64,000 bases of DNA from Streptomyces sp. NBC_00878 (GCF_026341515.1 NZ_JAPEOK010000001.1:9610001-9674000), one strand, 5' to 3'. Shown: positions 44,002 to 53,189, numbered from the stretch's first letter. The notes: generated by a model from the letters alone, not told the origin. Numbers and translations: made by a program.

Positions 44002-46490
44002 TCAGAAGCCGCCGTACGCCTGGAGCTCGTAGACGCTGCCGCCGTTCCCGCTGGAACCGGTGACGGTCAGGCGCAGGAAGCGTGCGGTGACGGGTTTGTC
44101 GGCGAAGGAGTAGACGGCCGACGACGAGGTGGCGTCGGAGGTGTGGTCCTCGAACACGGACCAGGCCGTGCCGTCGGTGGAGTACTCCAGGCGGAACTTG
44201 TAGCCTCCGGCCTTCTCGAAGGTGGTCACCACGCTGGAGACGTCGGTGTCCTTGCCCAGGTCGACCTGGATCCAGGACGGGTCGGGCAGGCCCGAGCCCT
44301 GCGCCCAGCGGGTGGAGAGATCCCCGTCCACCGCCTTCTCCGGTGCGTAGTCGTTGGAGTACGACGACGAGGCGGTGACCGGCTTGTCCAGGGCCAGGTC
44401 GTGGTCGGCCGGCGTGGTGACGACGGCCGCCTTGCTGGGGTCGGAGACGTTGAGCGCCTCGTCGCGTGCCACGACGGTGAAGGAGTACTCGGTGGCGGCG
44501 GTCAGGCCGGAGACCCGCAGTGTCGTGGCGTCGGTGACACCGATCCGCTTGCCGTCCTGGTGGACGACGTAGCTGGTCACGCCGGTGTCATCGGTGGCCG
44601 CGGGCCAGCTGACATCCACCAGGCCGGGCAGCAGCGGCTTGACCGTGGGCTGTCCCGGTGCCGTAGGGGCCGTATGGTCCGTGACGGTCCCGGGAGTGCC
44701 GTAGACCTGGAAGTCGTAGATGCTGCCGCCGTTCCAGCTGGATCCGGTGACGGTCAGTCGTACGAAGCGGCCCGCGACCGGATCGTCCGTGTGGGCGTAG
44801 TCGGTCGCCGCCGTGGTGTTCGCGGCGGTGCGGTCCACGAGTGTCTTCCAGCGGACCTCGTCGGGTGACACCTCGATGCGGTACGTGTACCCGCTCGCCT
44901 TCTCGAAGGTCGTGATCGCGCCGTTCACGTCGTACGACGCACCGAGATCGACCTGGATCCAGGACGGGTCGGGCAGGCCCAGGCCCTGGGCCCAGCGTGT
45001 GGACAGGTCTCCGTCCACTGCCTTTGCCGGGGTGTTGTCCTGCGAGTACGACGAGGCGGTGATGGACTTCTTGAGGGCGAGGTCCGCGCCTGAGGGCATG
45101 GTGACGTGCAGTGCCGGGCTGGGACCGGACTCGTTGCCGGCGGCGTCACGGGCGGTGATCCGGAAGGCGTATGTCTTCCCGGCGGTCAGGCCCGGAAGGC
45201 GTACCGAGGTCTTGCCGGTGGCGCTGATGAGCGTGCCGTCGCGGTAGACGGAGTAGCCGGTGACCGCGGTGTTGTCGGTGGACGCGGCCCAGGTGAGGTC
45301 TGCCACCGTAGGGAAATCGGTGACCGCGACCGGAGTGCCGGGCGCGCTGGGCGCCTGGTGGTCCAAGACGTCGGGGCCCGGGTCGAGGTGGCGGTAACTC
45401 GGCTGCAGGCCCGCGTTGTTGACCACGGAGGCCGGCAGTTGGGCGCAGGAATCCACGGTGGTGTTGCCGCTGATCGTGCTGCCCGTGCTGTTGGCCTGGG
45501 CGGAGTAGGCGGGCTGGGTGGTGAAGTTGCCCGTGGCGTTGATGTCCATGCCGTGGTTGAGGAACAGCCACTGGTAGGCGACGTCGCACAGAGCGTTGCC
45601 GGTGTTCGTCCAGTACCGGCTGCCTTCGTCGTGGTAGATCGCGCCGTAGGCGGGCGACGGTATGCCGTGGATGTAGTTGCCGGACACCGCACCGCCGGGG
45701 TTGGAGCTCAGCGTGTAGATGGCACCGCCGTCGGCCTGCGACTTCATGATGTCGTAGATCTCGTTGTCCGTGACCTTGGTGTCGCGGCTGGTGGTGGGGG
45801 TGTCCCAGATCGGTACGCCCAGATTCCCCGGGGAGTAGTTGCTGTTGCCGCCCTTGTCCGTGAGGCCCCAGCCCCAGCCGACGGAGATGCCGGTGTAGGG
45901 CAGGTCGTAGACCTTGTTGTGGGTGATCACGGTGTGGTCGGTGTAGCCGGCCAGGATGCCGATGGAGCCGTTGTACTGGTCGGCGACCTTGGTGACCACG
46001 TTGTTGTCGACCTTGGTGTCCTTGGTGATGTCCCGGGAGTCGTCGGGGTGGGCGTCGATCACCGCGACCCCGCCGATCTGGATGCCGGTGGCGGCGATCT
46101 GGCGGAAGACGTTGCCCGTGATGTCGGTGCCCTGGGTACCGGTGTTCAGGTTGAGCCCGACAGCGCCGAGATGGGTGAAGGTGTTGCCCTCGAAGACGAC
46201 GCCGTGGCCGTAGCCGACATTGACGGCGCCGGGCGTCTTCTGCCACTTCAGGCGGGTCGCGTCGAAGTCGGGGTCGTTGCCGACCATCCGGAAGCCGGCC
46301 TGGCCCTCGATGAGGCCCTCGGAGGAACTGGGCGCGAGCCAGGTGGAGTAGGAGAAGGTGATACCTCGGAAGGACACGTCGCTGACCGGGTCGGTCCTGG
46401 TGCCGTTGAGGTCCACCAGGTCCTGCACGAGCGGCACGGTGACTGTCGCGGTGGACAGGTCCTGGTCGGCCTTGGGCAGGTGAACTCCGT
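44002..46490 (-). pseudogene. 5'-truncated right-handed beta-helix protein with FN3 and F5/8-type-C modules
   Basis: The frame stays open beyond 46490, but recognisable protein begins abruptly at VHLPKADQDLSTATVTVPLVQDLVDLNGT, which in full-length relatives occurs several hundred residues into the protein (the xLYYLPRPGEDM region). No signal peptide and no plausible start lie upstream. Downstream order: parallel beta-helix repeats (to about residue 380: GVVFEGNTFTHLG, NNVVTKVADQYNG, AVSGNYIHG), FN3, F5/8-C (discoidin), FN3, F5/8-C. The last four are two copies of one FN3-discoidin pair, each with VDGDLSTRWAQG and DPSWIQVDLG. Full-length members are secreted polysaccharide-active enzymes. Here the 5' end seems deleted, so secretion is lost. 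Confidence 0.7.
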
Positions 46491-46656
46491 CCGTGGACGG
46501 TGAGCGAGGTCGGATCCGGTGGGTGCCGGGTGGGGTTCCAAACCGCCGTTCCGGGCAGCCGAGTTGTTTGGGCTGCGGCCGTACTGACGGATACCCGCGG
46601 CCTGGCCCGCACCGACCGTGTCGTGCTCTTCCGCCCCTCATGGACGAGGATCCGCC

Positions 46657-47936
46657 ATGTCTTCTCCCACCCCCGCCGGTCACCACCACGAAGCCGACTA
46701 CGACCGCCGAAGGCTGCGTCAGTGGCTCGCCGGTGAGGCAAGGGCCGACGGGGTCACCCGCCGCCGGCTGCTCACTCTGCTCGCCGCCACCGCCGCCGGG
46801 ACCGCACTCGGTGGCACACGACCCGCCCGCGCCGCCGTCGCCGGAATCGTCAAACCCCTGCCGCCCGAGTGGTTCACCGAGCGCGGCACCAACGCCGAGA
46901 CCCGCTGGGAGGCGCTGCGCGGCACCGGCCACCACACCCCCAACGAACTGTTCTTCGTGCGCAACCACACCGCCACCCCCGTCCTGGAAGCCGACGACTG
47001 GCGGCTGCGGCTGTGGGGGAGCGGGCTGCGCGGCACCCCCGGCGAGGACCGGCCGGTGGAGTTCGGATACGACGATCTGCGAGCCCTGCCGGCCGTCACC
47101 CGCACCGCCTTCGTCGAGTGCGCCGGAAACGGCCGCTCCTCCTACACGACTCAGCAGGGCGAGACGGTCACCGGCACCGCGTGGACCTTGGGAGCGATCG
47201 GCGTCGCACGCTGGCGCGGGGTGCGCCTGGCCGACGTGCTGCGCAGGGCGGGGCTGTCCCTGTACGCCGTGGACGTGCAGCCGCGCGGCCTCGACGCCGA
47301 GTACGTCAGCGGCGGCGAGAACCTCGGCCGAGTGCGCCGTCCGCTGCCGCTGGCCAAGGCGCTGGACGACGTACTGCTCGCGTACGAGATGAACGGTGAG
47401 CCGCTTCCGCACGACCATGGGTATCCGGTGCGGGTGCTGGTGCCTCCTGGGTCGGGATCGCGTCGATCAAGTGGGTCGGCGACATCGAGGTGTCCGCGCA
47501 GCCGCTCTACTCACCCTGGAACACCACCTTCTACCGGCTGTTCGGCCCCTCCCACCCGGAGGGCGGCAGCGCGCCGCTCACCCGGCAGGCGACGAAGAGC
47601 GCCTTCGAGCTGGCGAGCGGGGCCACGTTCACGGCGGGTCAAAGGTACGTACTCCGCGGACGGTCGTGGTCGGGTGCGGGCGCCGTCGCCCGGGTCGACG
47701 TCAGCACCGACAGCGGGGTGAACTGGCGGCAGGCCCACCTGCACGACCGGCCCCGCGCCGGTACCTGGACCCGCTGGTCACTCGGCTGGCATCCCGACGC
47801 GCCCGGCGCCACCCACCTGCTCGCCCGCGCCACGGACACGGCCGGCCGTACTCAGCCGGACATCGCCGTGCCCAACACACAGGGCTACCTGTTCGACGCG
47901 GTGGTGCGGCATCCGGTGAGCGTGGCGCGGAAGTGA
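46657..47936 (+). pseudogene. Sulfite-oxidase-like molybdoenzyme, frameshifted
   Basis: ATG 46657 (GAGGA 6 nt upstream) opens a protein with a Tat signal (VTRRRLLTLLAATAAGTALGG), the molybdopterin-domain motifs NELFFVRNH, FVECAGNGRSSY (Mo-ligand Cys), GVRLADVLRRAG and DVQPRGLDAEYVSGGENLGRVRRPLPLAKAL, up to HDHGYPVRVLVP. At 47446-47448 the frame must change: the rest (WVGIASIKWVGDIEV, PLYSPWNTTFYRLFG, the Mo-co dimerisation domain GRSWSGAGAVARVDVSTDSGVNW, to VRHPVSVARK) is in the next frame and ends at 47936. Inserting one base between CCTCC and TGG restores VPPWVG. A real mutation or a sequencing error; if real, the protein ends early without its dimerisation domain. Confidence 0.8.
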
Positions 47937-47950
47937 CTTTGCCCAGCGTG

Positions 47951-48409
47951 TCAGGGGTTTACCCAGGCGTCCGGGGTGGTGGTCAACGCGGAGACATCGG
48001 GGGGCAGTTGGGCCGATGCCACGTCGGCGAGCGACACGCCCTCCAGGATCTCGCGCACATTGGATCGCAGCGCGATCCACAACGGGAGCAGCGTCTCGGC
48101 GGGGCCGGTGTAGGACAGCTCCGGGGGACGGACCCCGCGCACCGAGACCAGCGGTCCGTCCACGGTGCGGATGACGTCGGCGATGCTGATGGACTGGGCG
48201 GGCCTGGCCAGCCGGTAGCCGCCGTTGCCGCCGCGCTGGCTGAGGACGAGACCGCCCCGGCGCATGTCGTTGAGGATGCTTTCGAGGAATTTGTGCGGGA
48301 TGTCCTGGGCGTCGGCGATGGCCTCGGCTTTCACTGGCCCGTCGTCCCGCGAAGCGGCGAGTTGCAGTGCGGCACGTACCGCGTAGTCCGCCCTGGCTGA
48401 AATCCGCAT
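47951..48409 (-). CDS. Rrf2-family transcriptional regulator without cysteines
   Basis: 152 residues from ATG 48409. Rrf2 winged helix: MRISARADYAVRAALQLAAS, AEAIADAQDIPHKFLESILNDMRRGGLVLSQRGGNGGYRLARP, with the conserved RGGxGGY wing. The region where IscR and NsrR carry three cluster-binding cysteines contains none, and the protein has no Cys at all. It therefore resembles the CymR (cysteine metabolism) class more than Fe-S sensors. GATAAT at 48416-48421 (minus strand) ends 6 bp before the start, so the message may be leaderless. Downstream of the SfnB-like gene, and a good candidate regulator of the sulfur genes. Confidence 0.88.
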   Translation of the reverse strand: MRISARADYAVRAALQLAASRDDGPVKAEAIADAQDIPHKFLESILNDMRRGGLVLSQRGGNGGYRLARPAQSISIADVIRTVDGPLVSVRGVRPPELSYTGPAETLLPLWIALRSNVREILEGVSLADVASAQLPPDVSALTTTPDAWVNP

Positions 48410-48562
48410 GTGTGCATTATCCCGTACTGGTTGGGTCGGGTCTCCCTGACGGCGATGCTTGCCGACCGTGCCTGCCCGGGCGCCGGCCCACGTTCGCGCG
48501 GTGAATTCCCTCATGCCGAGTCCCGCTCCGGGCTCCGGGCTCGGGGCTCCGGGGTCTGTCGG

Positions 48563-49837
48563 TCAGACGGGCAGGACGAACGGAGGGTGCGCACCGTTGA
48601 GGCAGTAGTCCCCGACATCGCGGAGTCGGTGGACGACGGGCTCGTACAAGGTGTGGGTCCGAGCGTTGCGCCAGAAGCGGTCGAAGCCCAGCCGTGACGA
48701 AGCGGAGCCGGCGCCGACGATGTCGAGTGCGCGGGAAGTGGACTCCTGTGCCGCCCTGGAGGCTGCCGCTTCGGCCATGGCCACGAGGACGGAGATTTCC
48801 GCGTACTCGTCGTAGGTGAGGTCGTCGCCGCGCGCCAGCCCGCCGTGCACGGCTTCCTGAGCCTGATCGGTGAGTGCGGAGGCGGCGCGGGTGAGGACGG
48901 TGAGTTCTCCGTAGGCGGTCAGCACCTGCGGGTCCTGGGGGGACCCGACCGGCCAGTCCGGGTGCCAGGGTGAGTGGCACGCCCTGCTGTACTCACGGGC
49001 TTCGGCGAGCACACCCTCGGCCATGCCGAGTCGGAGCTGGACGGAGAAGAGGCGCCCGACCGGCGATGCCAGAGCGGCCAGGGGCGACAGAACATCCTCG
49101 TCCGTGGACAGGGAGCCGAGTACGTCGTCGGCGGCGACCGGTACACCGTCGAACTCCACGCTCCCGCCGGCCGCGAGCCGCTGGCCGAACGTGTCGACAT
49201 CGCTGTCGACCACCACGCCGTGATGAGCGGGATCGACGACGACGCCGAGTGGTTCGCGGGTATCGGGCCGTACGGCCCGCACGGCGAGGCGATCGGCGAC
49301 CAGGACCCCTGAGGCGTAGCTCTGCCGACCGTCGAGCACGTAGCCGGCGGCCGTCTTCGTCAGAGCCAGAGGCGGTTCCTGGCGGGCGAAACCACCGCCC
49401 CAGCACCACTGCTCCGCCGCGGACCGCTGCTCGACCCGCTCGGCGAGCGACGGCTCGGCGAGCGACGGCTCGGTGAGAGACGGCTCGGTGAGAGACGGCT
49501 CGGTGAGGAACCGGGCGCTCCTCGACAGGAAGTAGTGACAGCCCAGCAGTTGACCGATCGCGCCGTCGGCCGCGGCCATCTCCCGTACGACGGCGTAGGC
49601 GGTGGGCAAGTCCGCGCCGCCTCCGCCCAGTTCGGCCGGTATGAGGAGCGTCAGCAGTCCCGATTCGCGCAGCCGGGACACCTCGTCGAACGGGGCCTTG
49701 CCCGCCTGCTCCCTGGCCACCGCGTCGGTGGCCAGGTCGTCCGCCGTTTCCTTGGCCACGCGCAGCCAGTGTGCACGGCCGGGCCCGGTCTGGTCGGATC
49801 CAGCGGCGGGTCCGGACGGCGCAGTGGCAACGCTCAT
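48563..49837 (-). CDS. SfnB-family flavin-dependent monooxygenase (acyl-CoA-dehydrogenase fold)
   Basis: 424 residues from ATG 49837. ACAD-like fold of the SfnB/DszC sulfur branch: DEVSRLRESGLLTLLIPAELGGGGADLPTAYAVVREMAAADGAIGQLLGCHYF, LDGRQSYASGVLVADRL, GSVEFDGVPVAADDVLGS and C-terminal ALDIVGAGSASSRLGFDRFWRNARTHTLYEP with no catalytic glutamate of true dehydrogenases. Such enzymes use reduced flavin and O2 on sulfones, sulfoxides or sulfonates to free sulfur. Residues about 113-132 are four or five copies of TEPSL/AEPSL from a 15-bp minisatellite. Reduced flavin would come from the reductase at 53190. Confidence 0.85.
   Translation of the reverse strand: MSVATAPSGPAAGSDQTGPGRAHWLRVAKETADDLATDAVAREQAGKAPFDEVSRLRESGLLTLLIPAELGGGGADLPTAYAVVREMAAADGAIGQLLGCHYFLSRSARFLTEPSLTEPSLTEPSLAEPSLAERVEQRSAAEQWCWGGGFARQEPPLALTKTAAGYVLDGRQSYASGVLVADRLAVRAVRPDTREPLGVVVDPAHHGVVVDSDVDTFGQRLAAGGSVEFDGVPVAADDVLGSLSTDEDVLSPLAALASPVGRLFSVQLRLGMAEGVLAEAREYSRACHSPWHPDWPVGSPQDPQVLTAYGELTVLTRAASALTDQAQEAVHGGLARGDDLTYDEYAEISVLVAMAEAAASRAAQESTSRALDIVGAGSASSRLGFDRFWRNARTHTLYEPVVHRLRDVGDYCLNGAHPPFVLPV
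49441..49500. repeat. 15-bp tandem repeat inside the SfnB-like gene
   Basis: Four 15-bp units (49441, 49456, 49471, 49486), the first two identical and the last two identical, differing by the change cgagcg to gagaga. They encode pentapeptides of the form T/A-E-P-S-L, adding a flexible loop without breaking the frame. Confidence 0.9.
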
Positions 49838-49850
49838 GGTGGCGGTCTCC

Positions 49851-50420
49851 TCAAGGACGGCGGCAGGGTGCGGTGGTGGGGTTCTCTTGCTGGTCGGGCA
49901 CGTACTTGTAGCCCACACGCCGTACGGTGACGATCCGGTGCCGGTGGTCCGTGCCCAGCTTGCGGCGCAGCCGTGCGATGTGGACATCCACGGTGCGGCT
50001 GTCGCCGATGTGGTCGTAGCCCCAGACGCCTGCCATCAACTGCTCGCGCGAGTGCACTTGGTGGGGCCGCGGAACGAGATGGGCCAACAGCCCGAACTCC
50101 AGGTAGGTGAGGTCGAGTTCGCGTCCGCCGAGTTCCGCGACGTGTCGCGCGGGGTCGACGCGGAGGACACCGCCTCCCGTTTGCCGCACGGGAGGTGAGT
50201 CCGCGTAGGCGACCGGTCGGATCTCCGCCCGTGTCACGCCCTTGGCGAAGAATTCGGCGGGATCGGTGCCCTCGGGGGCGAGGACGAGGTAGCCGACGAT
50301 CGGAGGGGAACCGTTTCCCTCGTCGTCTGCCCGAGCTGAGTCGCCCACGAGGCGGAGGTGGCGTATGTCGGGGAGCGGCGAGGCCGATGGAGTGGCCTGG
50401 GCCGGGATTGCCGTGGTCAT
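49851..50420 (-). CDS. OmpR-type winged-helix regulator without a receiver domain
   Basis: 189 residues. The C-terminal 100 residues are an OmpR/PhoB DNA-binding domain (ARHVAELGGRELDLTYLEFGLLAHLVPRPHQVHSREQLMAGVWGYDHIGDSRTVDVHIARLRRKLG, then VTVRRVGYKYV). The N-terminal half (residues about 40-85: PIVGYLVLAPEGTDPAEFFAKGVTRAEIRPVAY) has no phospho-acceptor Asp and is not a response-regulator receiver. It appears to be a one-component regulator. Only 13 bp from the SfnB-like gene, so co-transcribed and probably concerned with sulfur supply; the ligand is unknown. Confidence 0.85.
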   Translation of the reverse strand: MTTAIPAQATPSASPLPDIRHLRLVGDSARADDEGNGSPPIVGYLVLAPEGTDPAEFFAKGVTRAEIRPVAYADSPPVRQTGGGVLRVDPARHVAELGGRELDLTYLEFGLLAHLVPRPHQVHSREQLMAGVWGYDHIGDSRTVDVHIARLRRKLGTDHRHRIVTVRRVGYKYVPDQQENPTTAPCRRP

Positions 50421-50508
50421 GGCGGTCGCCCTTCAAGGGTGCGTCGGGTCATCAGGCGCCGTGGGTGGGCATGCCTGATCACCTGGGATGAGGAAGAAGG
50501 AGCGGAAC

Positions 50509-50536
50509 GGCACGCGCATCGTGTGAGCCGCGTGCC
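50509..50536 (-). terminator. Attenuator-like hairpin directly after the leader peptide
   Basis: Perfect 8-bp stem GGCACGCG/CGCGTGCC with a 12-nt loop, abutting the leader stop codon (50537-50539) on the minus strand. The ribosome finishing or stalling on the leader would cover this hairpin. Confidence 0.55.
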
Positions 50537-50620
50537 TTACACACGACCGCAGGCGGCGCTGACGACGTGACCAAAGTCGACATGCCGACGACGAACGAGT
50601 CGCTGCTGCGTGTGGGGCAT
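50537..50620 (-). CDS. Leader peptide ahead of the regulator-SfnB-Rrf2 operon
   Basis: 27 residues: MPHTQQRLVRRRH then VDFGHVVSAACGRV. The pattern R-R-H-V-D-F-G plus a late small-residue and Cys segment matches the short actinobacterial peptides annotated as putative leader peptides ahead of sulfur genes (consensus about T/S-R-x-H-I-D-L-x-R-V-x-S-A-x-C-R). AGGA lies 8 nt before the ATG; an in-frame ATG at 50629 is an alternative. It ends 117 nt before the winged-helix regulator start. The Cys codon near the end would make ribosomes stall when cysteinyl-tRNA is scarce. Confidence 0.65.
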   Translation of the reverse strand: MPHTQQRLVRRRHVDFGHVVSAACGRV

Positions 50621-50660
50621 GTGTGTCATCCTGCGCGCCCACGGGGAGGGTCGTCAATGC

Positions 50661-50692
50661 TTCCCTAGTGAATCGATGGGAAATATAGGGAA
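50661..50692. promoter_or_regulatory. Inverted repeat in the divergent sulfur promoter region
   Basis: TTCCCTA (50661-50667) and TAGGGAA (50686-50692) are perfect inverted arms. Overlapping this is CCTAGTGAATCGATGGG, which matches 14 of 17 bases of the dyad CCTAGTGAATCAGTAGG at 56009-56025. It lies 41 bp upstream of the leftward leader peptide. Probable operator, perhaps for the Rrf2 protein. Confidence 0.55.
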
Positions 50693-50885
50693 TGCTCGTT
50701 CGTGGGTGGGTTCACCGTTCCTCGCGGAGCGGACAGCCGGGCCGGTCTCGGGCGCGGTCGCCCTCGCGCGCACGGATGGCACCGGATGAACCCTGAGCCT
50801 CGGGTACGCGCAGGAACAGCTCAACGTCCGTCCGGTATCCGGGCCGTGGTTGACGCGGCGCAAGATGTGCTGCTCAATTGATCGC
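50693..50885. other. Non-coding stretch between divergent leader peptides
   Basis: TTGACG (50850-50855) and TCAATT (50874-50879), 18 bp apart, fit a promoter starting at the ATG of the rightward leader (50886). The remaining bases show no recognisable element. Confidence 0.45.
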
Positions 50886-50963
50886 ATGAATGCTGAGCAG
50901 CGCCTGGTCACCCGTGACCACATCGACTTCGGTCGGGCGGGGTCCGCCGCGTGTTGCGTCTGA
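50886..50963 (+). CDS. Leader peptide ahead of the SsuD-like gene
   Basis: 25 residues: MNAEQRLVTRDHIDF then GRAGSAACCV. It shares the R-D-H-I-D-F-G-R core of the actinobacterial leader-peptide family and ends with two consecutive cysteine codons (TGT TGC). No ribosome site is visible, but the promoter at 50850-50879 would make a leaderless transcript beginning at this ATG. It ends 323 nt before the monooxygenase gene. Role inferred: cysteine-responsive control of the downstream operon. Confidence 0.68.
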   Translation: MNAEQRLVTRDHIDFGRAGSAACCV

Positions 50964-50972
50964 CACGGAAAC

Positions 50973-50990
50973 GGGCCGTCTGACCGGCCC
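50973..50990 (+). terminator. Attenuator-like hairpin after the SsuD leader peptide
   Basis: Stem GGGCCG/CGGCCC with a 6-nt loop, starting 10 nt after the leader stop codon and followed by TTTCCCT. It could end transcription when the leader is translated freely. The remaining bases to 51286 hold no other clear signal. Confidence 0.55.
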
Positions 50991-51286
50991 TTTCCCTACC
51001 TCGGTGACCCCGTGCGGGCCGAGTTCCTCTCTTCGCGGCCATGTCGTACGCATGGGCTGAACCCAGGCTGAATCCACTCGCGCGTGACATGTGGACGGTC
51101 CTGCGAGACCTCCACGCGATGCAGGCGCGCCCGAGGCAGGCCATGCCCGGTGTCATCCACCTGCTCATCGCCTGACTTCCAGCACCCTCAAGCGAATTCA
51201 CACCAGTCCGCGCCGAGGGCTGCTCCGCCGTGCCCGCGTACTGCCCAGGACACGTCCCCAGAGGACCTGAAGAAAGGCCATCTTCC

Positions 51287-52447
51287 ATGCCCGTGGAGTT
51301 CCTTGGCATCGCCGCCACCAACGACGGCTCCGAGACCACCCCTCGCTCCGGTGCCGCCTTCGACAAGGAGTACACGCTCCGGCTCGCTCGGGCGCACGAG
51401 GACCATGGCTGGGACCGGGTGCTGTTCGCCTACGGATCCGGCTCGCCGGACCCCGCGCCCGCCGCCGCGTACATCGCGAGCAAGCTGGAGCGCCTCCAGA
51501 TCCTGCTCGCCCACCGCCCCAACGTCTCCTACCCGACCTTCGCCGCCAAGACGTTCGCCACCCTCGACCAGATCAGCGAGGGTCGGTTGACCGTCCACTT
51601 CATCACGGGCGGCAGCGACCAGGAGCAGGGCCGCGAGGGCGACACCCTCACCAAGGACGAGCGCTACGCCCGCACTCGCGAGTACATCCGGATCGTCAAG
51701 AACATCTGGACCATTCACGAGCCCTTCGACCACGAGGGCGAGCACTACCGCTTCCACGACTTCGTCAGCGACGTCTTCCCGGTCCAACAGCCCCGCCCAG
51801 GCGTGTCGTTCGGCGGTTCGTCACCCGCCGCGTACGCCGCCGGGGGCGCCGAGGCCGACATCTACTGCCTGTGGGGCGAGCCCCTGGCGAAGACGGCCGA
51901 GCAGATCGAGGCCGTGAAGACCGCCGCGAGGGCCGCGGGACGCACCGACGTTCCTCGCATCCAGGTGGCGTTCCGCCCGATCATCGCCCCGACCGAGGAG
52001 CTGGCCTGGGAGAAGGCACACCGCACGGTCGGCGCGATCAAGGCCCGCAAGGAGAGGGGCGAGTCGATCACCAAGCGCCACAACGGGCACGTACAACCAC
52101 AGAACACCGGCTCGCAACGGCTGATCGCCATCGCCGAGGCCCAGGAGCGTTACGACCGCGCCCTGTGGACCCCGACGGCCGCCGCCACCGGTGGCGCGGG
52201 CAACTCCAACGCCCTGGTCGGCACCCCGGAGACAGTCGCCCAGGCACTCCTCGACTACTACGACCTCGGTGTCGACATCCTCTCCGCCCGCGGCTACGAC
52301 CTGCTGGGCGATGCGATCGACTTCGGCCGGCACGTGATCCCCATCGTCCGAGAGGAGGTCGCCAAGCGTGACGCCGCGCGTGATGCCGCGCGTGATGCCG
52401 AGCGGGCGGTCCGCGGCACCCAGGCATTCCCGGCGGTGAAGGGATGA
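51287..52447 (+). CDS. FMNH2-dependent alkanesulfonate monooxygenase-like (LLM family, SsuD-like)
   Basis: 386 residues from ATG 51287 (AAGAAAGG upstream); an earlier GTG at 51230 is unlikely. Bacterial-luciferase-like barrel with SsuD landmarks: PVEFLGIAATND, DRVLFAYGSGSPDPAPAAAYIASKLERLQILLAHRPNVSYPTFAAKTFATLDQISEGRLTVHFITGGSDQEQGREGD, YTREYI-like RTREYIRIVKNIW, and VSFGGSSPAAYAAGGAEADIYCLWGEP. It should release sulfite from sulfonates or related compounds using reduced flavin and O2. The C-terminal KRDAARDAARDAER comes from a 12-bp repeat. Coupled by ATGA to a GNAT gene. Confidence 0.9.
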   Translation: MPVEFLGIAATNDGSETTPRSGAAFDKEYTLRLARAHEDHGWDRVLFAYGSGSPDPAPAAAYIASKLERLQILLAHRPNVSYPTFAAKTFATLDQISEGRLTVHFITGGSDQEQGREGDTLTKDERYARTREYIRIVKNIWTIHEPFDHEGEHYRFHDFVSDVFPVQQPRPGVSFGGSSPAAYAAGGAEADIYCLWGEPLAKTAEQIEAVKTAARAAGRTDVPRIQVAFRPIIAPTEELAWEKAHRTVGAIKARKERGESITKRHNGHVQPQNTGSQRLIAIAEAQERYDRALWTPTAAATGGAGNSNALVGTPETVAQALLDYYDLGVDILSARGYDLLGDAIDFGRHVIPIVREEVAKRDAARDAARDAERAVRGTQAFPAVKG

Positions 52448-52980
52448 CGTCCGCACCTGAACTGACGGTCACCCAGGTCACCGCCGCCGACCCGAGAGTC
52501 GAGCCCCTGCTGCGCGAACTCGGCGACGAGTACTCACGACGCTACGGCAAGGACGCTCATGGCGAACTGGCCCGCTATCCGGACGAGGAGTTCACCGCGC
52601 CGCACGGCGGGGTGCTCCTCCTGCTCCTCCAGCTCGGCGAGCCCGTCGCGGGCGGTGCCTACCGCCGGTACGACGCGACCACGGCCGAGCTGAAGCGGAT
52701 CTGGACGCACTCCGCCCACCGCAGGCGGGGCTTCGCCCGCCGTGTCGTCGCCGAGCTGGAGCGCGAGGCGAGCGCCCGCGGCTACCGGCGGATCTACTTG
52801 ACCACCGGGCCGCGCCAGCCCGAGGCCCGTGGTCTGTACCTGGCCACCGGCTACACCCCGCTGTTCGACACGGAGGCCGACCCGGAAACCATCGGCCCGC
52901 TGCCCTTCGAGAAGTATCTGCCGACCGAAGCACGCACAGCACGCGTGGGGAAAGCGGCCGACCTGTGGACCGACCTGTAG
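52444..52980 (+). CDS. GNAT-family N-acetyltransferase
   Basis: 178 residues, ATGA overlap with the monooxygenase gene. Acetyl-CoA binding motif A: LKRIWTHSAHRRRGFARRVVAELEREASARGYRRIYLTTGPRQPEARGLYLATGYTPLF, with the RRRGFA pyrophosphate loop and the GLYLATGY helix. The N-terminal half (ELTVTQVTAADPRVEPLLRELGDEYSRRYG) fits GNATs of the same operon type. It probably acetylates a small amine or amino acid derived from sulfur compounds; no substrate can be named. It converges on the FMN reductase gene, with 209 bp between that hold no clear hairpin. Confidence 0.88.
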   Translation: MTSAPELTVTQVTAADPRVEPLLRELGDEYSRRYGKDAHGELARYPDEEFTAPHGGVLLLLLQLGEPVAGGAYRRYDATTAELKRIWTHSAHRRRGFARRVVAELEREASARGYRRIYLTTGPRQPEARGLYLATGYTPLFDTEADPETIGPLPFEKYLPTEARTARVGKAADLWTDL

Positions 52981-53189
52981 AGCGGCCTGTAAACCCTCGC
53001 CCGATCAGAACCCGCCCGCGCAATGCCGCGACCATCGCGTTGCCGCCCGTACTGCCGCCGACCGCCCTGGTCGGCTTCGGCGAGAATGCTTCGTCGGGGC
53101 TCACCGCCCAGGGACGGCGAGACCGGCCCGCGCGGTCGGACGCTCACGCCCGCCCTCCCGACCAGGTCACCTTCGTGAACGGCCGACGC

